From Phytopseudomonas seleniipraecipitans (GTDB taxonomy: Bacteria > Pseudomonadota > Gammaproteobacteria > Pseudomonadales > Pseudomonadaceae): 64,000 nucleotides of DNA. Below the pieces are notes generated by a model. It was given only the letters and a program-made list of their open reading frames with translations, had not been told where the DNA came from and searched no databases. Below are positions 18,364 through 24,757 of the stretch, one piece after another (within the stretch, counting starts at the first letter, position 1; each line of letters opens with the position of its first letter). Both the position numbers and the translations under genes were made by a program. The stretch spans positions 293,005 through 357,004 of the forward strand of contig NZ_FNBM01000003.1 in the NCBI RefSeq assembly GCF_900102335.1, read 5' to 3'.

Positions 18364-18396
18364 TGGACTCTCCTGGCGATGGACTCTAATCGGGTT

Positions 18397-18420
18397 TTTC
18401 GCAATTCTCAATATGCGAAA
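18397..18420. promoter_or_regulatory. Candidate IclR operator (inverted repeat)
   Basis: TTTCGCA (18397-18403) and TGCGAAA (18414-18420) are perfect inverted arms with ten bases between them. The site lies just ahead of the IclR-type regulator gene and overlaps a possible -35 (TTGAGA on the minus strand), as expected for autoregulation. Confidence 0.5.
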
Positions 18421-18527
18421 CAAACTCCCACATTATAGGATCATTACGGACGAAACGGCATTTGCATGGCCAGCACGCAGGCTGGCTGGCAAACTGAAGG
18501 CTCTTTCCAGCCACATGGACCTGCACC

Positions 18528-18803
18528 ATGAGCACTGCCGACGAGCACGACGACGAAGCCTTCACCGAGAACACGCTGGTTCAAGCCATCGAAAATCAGC
18601 TGGAATCAGGCGAGCCGGCGTTCGCCCAGTCGGTGCTCAACAAGCTGACGCTGGTCGGTTACGAGCGCGAGGAAATCGTCCAGATGATGGCCATGGTGCT
18701 GGCCCACGAAGTGGACGTCATGTTGCGCGAAGACCGCCCGTTCGATGCCGAAGGCTATGAACAAGCACTGCGCGCGCTGCCGACACTGCCAGACGAAAGC
18801 TGA
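18528..18803 (+). CDS. Conserved hypothetical acidic protein
   Basis: The 91-residue protein is acidic and helical (AFTENTLVQAIENQLESGEP... VLNKLTLVGYEREEIVQMMAMVLAHEV). I recognise no named domain, but the composition and codon use resemble the neighbours and similar proteins occur in Pseudomonas. No signal peptide or membrane segment is present. It stands alone between the IclR promoter region and a periplasmic binding protein gene. Confidence 0.7.
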   Translation: MSTADEHDDEAFTENTLVQAIENQLESGEPAFAQSVLNKLTLVGYEREEIVQMMAMVLAHEVDVMLREDRPFDAEGYEQALRALPTLPDES

Positions 18804-18887
18804 GTCGACGACAGCGACAGTCGGCCGCCTTCTCGCGTACGTGGTGTACTGCTAAGGTGTGCCGACAAACCGCGTGGATAGTTACGG

Positions 18888-19640
18888 ATGCGCCATTCGA
18901 CCTCTATCCGTTTTTGCCTGGCGCTGCTGATCGCGGCGAGCGCTAGTGCGCGGAGCGAGGAACCCCTGCGCATCGGCGCCGAAGACGATTGGTACCCCTA
19001 CACGGCGTACCGCGACGGCAAGGTTCAGGGCATGTCGGTAGATATCGTCAAGGCAGCCTTTGCTGCGAGTGGCACGCTGATCGAACTGGTGCCCTACCCC
19101 TACTCGCGTTGCATGCAAATGGCCCACGACGGGCAGCTGGCGGCCTGCTTCAACACCTCGCCCGACAAGCGCATCGACAGCGATTTCCTGATTCCTCACG
19201 AACCGCTGTTCAGTGACGACATCCTGCTCTGGGCGCTGAAGAGCAACCCAACGCCGAATCCTGAGCACTTAGGCGGGCGCAAAGTCGCTGTCACCATCGG
19301 CTACGAATACGGTCCACGTCTGGATAACGACGAGCAGGTGATCCGCGTACCGGTGCGCCGAGACCTAAGCGGCTTTCTCATGCTGCAGCATGGCCGCGTC
19401 GACTTCGTTGCCGCTTACCGCGGCACCGCTCAGGCGCTGTTCGAAGAAAACCCGGTGCTGCAAGATCAGTTCGTACCAGTTGCCACCCTGCATCGTCCTT
19501 CGCTGTACCTGAGCTTTTCCCGCCACCACACCAACGCCAGCGAGTTGCTGGGGCGCTTCGAGCGCGGCATGCAGACCATCCACGGCAATGGCCGTTATCA
19601 ACAGATTCTCAACCAATGGCAGCACAGCCCGGCGAACTGA
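18888..19640 (+). CDS. Periplasmic solute-binding protein, family 3 (orphan)
   Basis: The 250-residue protein has a signal peptide (MRHSTSIRFCLALLIAASASARS) and an SBP_bac_3 fold: PLRIGAEDDWYPYTAY...GMSVDIVKAAFAASG, YPYSRCMQMAHDGQLAACFNTSP, LGGRKVAVTIGYEYG and a C-terminal GRYQQILNQW. Such proteins bind amino acids or similar small molecules for ABC importers. No permease or ATPase gene lies beside it, so it may serve a distant transporter or act as a sensor partner. Ligand unknown. Confidence 0.82.
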   Translation: MRHSTSIRFCLALLIAASASARSEEPLRIGAEDDWYPYTAYRDGKVQGMSVDIVKAAFAASGTLIELVPYPYSRCMQMAHDGQLAACFNTSPDKRIDSDFLIPHEPLFSDDILLWALKSNPTPNPEHLGGRKVAVTIGYEYGPRLDNDEQVIRVPVRRDLSGFLMLQHGRVDFVAAYRGTAQALFEENPVLQDQFVPVATLHRPSLYLSFSRHHTNASELLGRFERGMQTIHGNGRYQQILNQWQHSPAN

Positions 19641-19731
19641 CGCCGGCTTGACTACACTTCGTCTGCGGGGCGCCAGACACCCCGCAGCCCACGGCCGACG
19701 CCGTGCACGACAACGACAGGCAGGAGTCATC

Positions 19732-19977
19732 ATGGTCTTTACCGCCGAATTGGTCGCCGAACTGGAAATACTTTTGCTGTTCAACCTGGGCAATGGTCAG
19801 GAGGGTTTGAAGATCCACCACGATGCCGCTCCCGCCGCAGTCGCAGCTGCCAAGCGCCTGCATGATAAAGGGCTGATCAGCCTCGCCGATGGCGGCTACC
19901 TGACCCGCCTTGGTCATGAAGCCGCCGAACATGCACAGAGCCTGCGGGCCATTCTTACCACCCCGCAACCCGCTTGA
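19732..19977 (+). CDS. TIGR02647-like small protein
   Basis: The 81-residue protein begins MVFTAELVAELEILLLFNL and contains IHHDAAPAAVAAAKRLHDKGLISLADGGYLTRLG, a short winged-helix-like pattern seen in the TIGR02647 family that sits near cyaA and rnk in pseudomonads. AGGAG lies seven bases before ATG 19732. Function is unknown; a DNA-binding role is only a guess from the helix pattern. A weak hairpin follows. Confidence 0.65.
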   Translation: MVFTAELVAELEILLLFNLGNGQEGLKIHHDAAPAAVAAAKRLHDKGLISLADGGYLTRLGHEAAEHAQSLRAILTTPQPA

Positions 19978-19989
19978 TATCGACCCGAC

Positions 19990-20018
19990 GCCTACCGCTG
20001 CGAAGACGGTAGGCTCTT
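19990..20018 (+). terminator. Probable terminator after the TIGR02647-like gene
   Basis: GCCTACCG (19990-19997) pairs with CGGTAGGC (20007-20014) across a nine-base loop, followed by TCTTCC. The T content is low, so it may be weak and allow read-through into cyaA. Confidence 0.5.
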
Positions 20019-20086
20019 CCCACTGAACGATTGCGACACCGCCCGGCACGACGGTAGTCTTGCTCATCACCTGGCCGAGCCCGAGC

Positions 20087-22927
20087 ATGACGCGCCACCT
20101 GCCCTTGCGACCGAATATCGACGACGGCATCGACCGCAAGGTGCTGACGCAGTTGCGCGCCCGCTTCCTGCGTGTCAATCAGGGCCGTCAGCTGCGCGCC
20201 ATGCAGGCCTTGTCGAGCCGCCAGCAACGGGTACTGACGCTGTTGCCGCTGCTGTTTCACGTCAACCATCCCCTGCTACCCGGCTACGTGTCCGCACAGA
20301 CGCCGGCCGGCCTTAGTGGCTTCGAGCCAAGCGCAGAACTGCTCGTCGAAGCCCAGCGCCTGACCCGTTCGTTCGGCTACAAGCCAGCCCGTGGCCCGGC
20401 GCCTACGCCAATCCATGGTGTGTTTCTGATGGGCAGCCTCGGTACCGTGGCGCAGGCCGAACAGAGCGACATGGACTTCTGGGTCTGCCACGCCAGCAAC
20501 CTCAGTGAAGCCGCGCGTGGCGAGTTGCGCCGCAAGTGCGACCTGCTGCAAGACTGGGCCGCCAGCCAGGGCACCGAAGCGCACTTTTTCCTCATTGACC
20601 CGCAGCGCTTTCGTTCTAGAGAGCGCGAGGCCCGGCTGACTTCGGATGACTGCGGCAGCACGCAACACGTCCTGCTGCTCGACGAGTTCTACCGTACGGC
20701 AATCTGGCTGGGCGGCCGCATACCACTCTGGTGGCTGGTGCCCGCAGTCGATGAGCATCGCTACGAGCAGGTGACCGGGGTGTTGCTGGGCAAGCGTTTC
20801 ATCCGTACCGAGGAGGTTCTCGACCTCGGCCATCTCGCACACGTGCCCTGTGGAGAATTCATTGGCGCCGGCATGTGGCAGCTGTTCAAGGGCATCGAAT
20901 CTCCGTACAAGTCGGCGCTCAAGCTGCTGCTTACCGAGGTTTATGCCAGCGAGCATCCGCGAGTGGAGTGTCTGTCGCTGCGTTTCAAGCAGTCGGTATA
21001 CGACGGCCAACTGGACCTCGATGAGCTTGACCCCTACATCATCATATATAGACGGCTGGAGGACTATCTGCAGGCGCGCAATGAGCCCGAGCGCCTGGAG
21101 TTGATGCGCCGCTGCCTGTATTTGAAGGTCAACAAGAAAATCAGCAAACCGCCGCGCAACCGCGCCAAAAGCTGGCAGCGCCTATTACTCGAACGCCTGA
21201 CCCGTGAATGGCGATGGAGCGAGCGACAGTTGGCGATGCTCGACAGCCGCAGCCAGTGGAAGGTGCGCCAAGTCAGTGTGGAGCGACAGGCGCTGGTCAA
21301 CGAGCTCAATTACAGCTACCGATTTCTCTCCTCCTTTGCGGGCAGCCAAGCCGGCGACGTGCCACCCGAAAGCCGCGAACTGGCGCTACTCGGGCGGCGC
21401 TTGTATGCAGCCTTCGAGCGACGCGCCGGCAAGGTCGAGTTCATCAACCCCGGGATTGCCCCGGACCTCGGCGAAGACACGCTGACGCTGGTGCACTGCC
21501 CAACACCCAGGGCAGAGCGCTGGGCGTTGTTCAACGGCAACCTTGGCGCTCACGAATGGCAGGATTTCGCGCCCTTGCGGCAAGCTCGCAGCCTGGTCGA
21601 ATTGCTCGCATGGTGCCACCGCAACGGGGTAATCGACAGCGGTACACACCTTTCGCTGCACCCCGGTGAGAGTGACCTTGGTGAATTCGAACTCAATCAC
21701 CTGCTCAGCTGCCTGACGCAGGCGTTACCCATGCCGCTAGGCAGCGTGCCGGAACGTGTTCTTGCGCGTGCTCGTCGGCCCATCCAGGAGCTTCTGCTGA
21801 TCAACGTGGGACTCGACCCGCTCAAGCAGCACAGCCAGATGAACGTGCACATGACCAGCGAGCGCACGGACCCCCTGAGCTACTCAGGGGTGCGCGAGAA
21901 CCTGGTGCTGACCCTCGACCGAATCACGCTCAACAGCTGGCATGAACTGATGGTCGAGCGCTATGAAGGCCCGAACGCGCTGCTCGACTGCCTGACTGAT
22001 CTGCTCAACGCACTCCCGGCCGAGGGTGAACGACCCGAACTACGCGTGCAGTGCTTTTGCCGCAACAGGGCGAGTGCCATTGCCGAACGCACCGAGGAAC
22101 TGCTGCGCGAGCTGATCAGCAACCTCGACAGCAAGGCACGCCCGCGTTATCTGCTGCAGGTCGCCCGGCACTATCACCTGCTCGAACTGACGCCGGGCCA
22201 GGTTCGTCACACCACCCTCGAGGATCTGCCCGTCCTGCTCGAACACCTGGCCCAGGATCGCGCCGAGTACAACCCGATACGGCTCGACCGCAACGTGCTG
22301 GAAGGTGAAGACTTGGCGCTGATCCTCAGCGCTGGCAAGCCCGGCTGCGTTCAGGTGTTCTACCGCCTGCATGAAACGCACACCCAAGCGCAGATCACCG
22401 TGCTCGACGAGCATGGCGCAGTGTGGCGCACCTCGGCGCCGTTCCATGACGAGGCCAGCCTGCTGGCGCCCCTGCAACGGTTCCTGCAGTCGCTGCTGTA
22501 TCGGCGTAATGCCGCGCTCGCTCTGGAAAGCCCACAGGCGCCACTGGAGATCATCTATCAGCAGTTACAACCTGCCGCGCCGTTACGCGTCCAGCATCTG
22601 GAGCCACGCCCTGCGCCGCTGACTCAAGTCAGCCAGCCTTTCTACGATGTGCAGGCGATCGTCGAACCCGGCAGCGGCCAGCGCGCCTACATCAGCCTGT
22701 ACTGCAATCACCGGGAATTCTGCGAACTCGAATACGGCGGCAGCCTGTTCAGCAACGTGGCTCGGCATATCCTCACCCTGCGCAGCGAAGCAGAACGCTA
22801 TCCCTGCTACATCACCGACCTGGATCTTTCCGCCCTGCTGGGCGACCGCCAGCCTTCGGTGGTGCATTACCTGCGCTACAAGGCCAGCCTGGAAGAAGCG
22901 CTGAACACCGCTCTGCGTGCGCTCTAG
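20087..22927 (+). CDS. cyaA: CyaA, class I adenylate cyclase
   Basis: About 946 residues, with the class I cyclase features: N-terminal MQALSSRQQRVLTLLPLLFHVNHPLLPGYV, the nucleotidyltransferase-like motif GSLGTVAQAEQSDMDFWVC (GS...D.D catalytic pattern) and SPYKSALKLLLTEVYASEHP. The enzyme makes cyclic AMP from ATP; in Pseudomonas, cAMP acts with Vfr. The C-terminal half is the less conserved regulatory part. The start ATG 20087 is chosen from the family N-terminus; the ribosome site is weak. The gene ends just before the Fur box of the next cassette. Confidence 0.93.
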   Translation: MTRHLPLRPNIDDGIDRKVLTQLRARFLRVNQGRQLRAMQALSSRQQRVLTLLPLLFHVNHPLLPGYVSAQTPAGLSGFEPSAELLVEAQRLTRSFGYKPARGPAPTPIHGVFLMGSLGTVAQAEQSDMDFWVCHASNLSEAARGELRRKCDLLQDWAASQGTEAHFFLIDPQRFRSREREARLTSDDCGSTQHVLLLDEFYRTAIWLGGRIPLWWLVPAVDEHRYEQVTGVLLGKRFIRTEEVLDLGHLAHVPCGEFIGAGMWQLFKGIESPYKSALKLLLTEVYASEHPRVECLSLRFKQSVYDGQLDLDELDPYIIIYRRLEDYLQARNEPERLELMRRCLYLKVNKKISKPPRNRAKSWQRLLLERLTREWRWSERQLAMLDSRSQWKVRQVSVERQALVNELNYSYRFLSSFAGSQAGDVPPESRELALLGRRLYAAFERRAGKVEFINPGIAPDLGEDTLTLVHCPTPRAERWALFNGNLGAHEWQDFAPLRQARSLVELLAWCHRNGVIDSGTHLSLHPGESDLGEFELNHLLSCLTQALPMPLGSVPERVLARARRPIQELLLINVGLDPLKQHSQMNVHMTSERTDPLSYSGVRENLVLTLDRITLNSWHELMVERYEGPNALLDCLTDLLNALPAEGERPELRVQCFCRNRASAIAERTEELLRELISNLDSKARPRYLLQVARHYHLLELTPGQVRHTTLEDLPVLLEHLAQDRAEYNPIRLDRNVLEGEDLALILSAGKPGCVQVFYRLHETHTQAQITVLDEHGAVWRTSAPFHDEASLLAPLQRFLQSLLYRRNAALALESPQAPLEIIYQQLQPAAPLRVQHLEPRPAPLTQVSQPFYDVQAIVEPGSGQRAYISLYCNHREFCELEYGGSLFSNVARHILTLRSEAERYPCYITDLDLSALLGDRQPSVVHYLRYKASLEEALNTALRAL

Positions 22928-22929
22928 GA

Positions 22930-22948
22930 GTTATTGATAATAATTCTC
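22930..22948 (+). promoter_or_regulatory. Fur box ahead of the FecI-type sigma factor gene
   Basis: GTTATTGATAATAATTCTC matches the 19-base Fur consensus GATAATGATAATCATTATC at 15 positions, including a perfect central GATAAT. It lies between the cyaA stop and the sigma factor gene, where an iron-repressed promoter is expected. Confidence 0.7.
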
Positions 22949-23014
22949 AGCGTGAGCTAACATGCGCGTTCGCTGTTGCACGCCCGCTGTGCACGGCCCT
23001 CGGCAGCCCGCATC

Positions 23015-23530
23015 GTGTCCTCAGCACCCAACCTCAAACTCGACCTCTACCTCGCCCACCGCAACGCGCTGGTGGACTATGCCGCGTCCCTCGTCAGTTG
23101 CCGTGCCCAGGCCGAAGACGTGGTGCAGGAGGCTTGGCTGCGTTTCAACAACCGCGACAGCACCGAGGCGGCGATCGACCAGCCCGTGGGCTACCTGTAC
23201 CGCATCGTGCGCAACCTGGCCTTCGACCTCAGCCGTCGACTCGCCACCGAGCGTCGCCAGCCGGGCAGCGAAAGCCTGCTCGAAACCCTCTCCGATGACA
23301 GCCCCGGCCCTGAACAGCAGGCCAGCAGCAGCGCCGAGCTGCGCATCGTCAACGCGGCCCTGGCGGAACTGCCGGAGCGCGTGCGCCGGGCCTTCGAGAT
23401 GCATCGCCTGGATGGCCACACCCTGCAGCACATCGCGACCACATTGGGCATATCCGTCGGCCTGGCACATCAGTTGGTGCACCAGGCGCTATGCCATTGC
23501 GCGGACCGTTTGGAGCAGGCCAATGGTTGA
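23015..23530 (+). CDS. FecI-type ECF (iron-starvation) sigma factor
   Basis: About 171 residues with sigma region 2 (residues about 10-80: YLAHRNALVDYAASLV..RAQAEDVVQEAWLRF, then YLYRIVRNLAFDLSRR) and region 4 (about 105-160: LAELPERVRRAFEMHRLDGHTLQHIATTLGISVGLAHQLVHQAL). This is the FecI/iron-starvation group, controlled by a FecR partner encoded next. I take the GTG at 23015 (MSSAPNLKLDLY), which gives a typical N-terminus; a TTG at 22976 is possible. A Fur box lies 67-85 bases ahead. Confidence 0.92.
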   Translation: MSSAPNLKLDLYLAHRNALVDYAASLVSCRAQAEDVVQEAWLRFNNRDSTEAAIDQPVGYLYRIVRNLAFDLSRRLATERRQPGSESLLETLSDDSPGPEQQASSSAELRIVNAALAELPERVRRAFEMHRLDGHTLQHIATTLGISVGLAHQLVHQALCHCADRLEQANG

Positions 23531-23620
23531 TCTGAAAATTTTCGCAGCTGATACGTCCTTTGTTCAGTGCATAGGAATATGCGACCCTCTGGCGCCTTTT
23601 CACATGACCCCGACCCGACC

Positions 23621-24607
23621 ATGACCGGCAACCTCAGACACACCGCACTGGACTGGCTGCTACGCATCCAGCAGAGCCCGGAGGATGCCGAGCTGCGTGG
23701 CGGCTTGGCGGCCTGGCTGGCGGTGGATGCCAGCCATGTCGAGGCTTACCGCAAGGCCGAGCGGGTCTGGCGCATCACCGGCATGGCCGAAGCGGCGGCT
23801 GCTCCTGCCGAACGCCCTGCAACACCACCCTCGGCAACTCTCAGTTTGCGTCCAGCACCGGTCACGGCTCCCGTGCGTCCGCGCCGACGCCGCTGGCCGG
23901 CCCTGTTGGCAGGAGCTCTGGCCGCCTGCCTGGTGGTATTCATCGCACCCGGCAGTTACCTGGCCTACCAGAGCGACTACCGTACCAGCCTCGGCCAACA
24001 GCGTACGGTTGAGCTGGAAGACGGCAGCCGCGTGCATCTGGACAGCGAATCAGCGATTGCGGTGAGCTACAGCAGTGCCCGTCGCGAAGTCCGGCTACTC
24101 ACCGGGCAGGCGTTCTTCGAGGTGACGCAGGACAAGAGCCGACCATTCAGCGTCGATGCCCAGGCGCTGCAGATCACCGTTACCGGCACAGCATTCAACG
24201 TCACCAATCGCAAGAGCGCGCTTGCCGTGGCCGTGCAGCACGGCTCGGTGCAAGTGGCCGAAGGCAGCGTCATGCTGGCTGATGCACTGCGCGCCGGCGA
24301 CCGCTTGCGCTGGCAAGCGGACAGCCACGAAGCGACCCGAGACCGGGTGCCGATCAGCCAGATCGCGGCCTGGCAGAACGGCCAACTGGTGGTACGCGAT
24401 GCACGGATCGCCGATGTGTTGGAAGAACTGCGCCCTTACCTGCCTGGCAAAGTCGCGCTACACGACCGCGCCTTGGGCGAGCAACGCGTGACCGGCGTTT
24501 ACGCCCTGAGTGACCCAGATGCTGCGCTACGTGCAGTGATCCGCCCTTATCAGGGCCAGGTCAGTAACTGGACACCTTGGCTGCGGGTCATCACTCGCCA
24601 GCCCTGA
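23621..24607 (+). CDS. FecR-type anti-sigma factor/signal transducer
   Basis: About 328 residues: N-terminal cytoplasmic DUF4880-like segment (residues 1-60, TALDWLLRIQQSPEDAE.. AWLAVDASHVEAYRKAERVW), one membrane helix near residues 95-115 (ALLAGALAACLVVFIAPG), and the periplasmic FecR domain with TVELEDGSRVHLDSESAIAV and GQAFFEVTQDKSRPFSV. It should hold the sigma factor inactive until the receptor's signalling domain contacts its periplasmic part. The ATG at 23621 gives the family start MTGNLRHTALDW. Unusually, 90 AT-richer bases separate it from the sigma gene. Confidence 0.92.
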   Translation: MTGNLRHTALDWLLRIQQSPEDAELRGGLAAWLAVDASHVEAYRKAERVWRITGMAEAAAAPAERPATPPSATLSLRPAPVTAPVRPRRRRWPALLAGALAACLVVFIAPGSYLAYQSDYRTSLGQQRTVELEDGSRVHLDSESAIAVSYSSARREVRLLTGQAFFEVTQDKSRPFSVDAQALQITVTGTAFNVTNRKSALAVAVQHGSVQVAEGSVMLADALRAGDRLRWQADSHEATRDRVPISQIAAWQNGQLVVRDARIADVLEELRPYLPGKVALHDRALGEQRVTGVYALSDPDAALRAVIRPYQGQVSNWTPWLRVITRQP

Positions 24608-24649
24608 GCGCCTGCCAGTCCATATTTCGAACAAATGAAAAATAATTCG

Positions 24650-24715
24650 TGAATTGCTGAAAATTCATCGAGCCAGCACGTCTTTGCCTCGAACACGAAT
24701 CGATAGGGATTCGTA
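24650..24715 (+). promoter_or_regulatory. Two inverted repeats upstream of the TonB-dependent receptor gene
   Basis: The 150-base leader before the receptor gene is AT-richer than its surroundings. It contains TGAATT/AATTCA (24650-24655, 24663-24668) and ACGAATC/GATTCGT (24696-24702, 24709-24715, six-base loop). The second could be a regulator site or leader hairpin. This region is where the cognate sigma factor promoter should lie, but no sure -35/-10 pair was identified. Confidence 0.4.
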
Positions 24716-24757
24716 TTAGCTTTCAACAAAGGCCGCTTGGCCTGCTCGGGGAAGACC

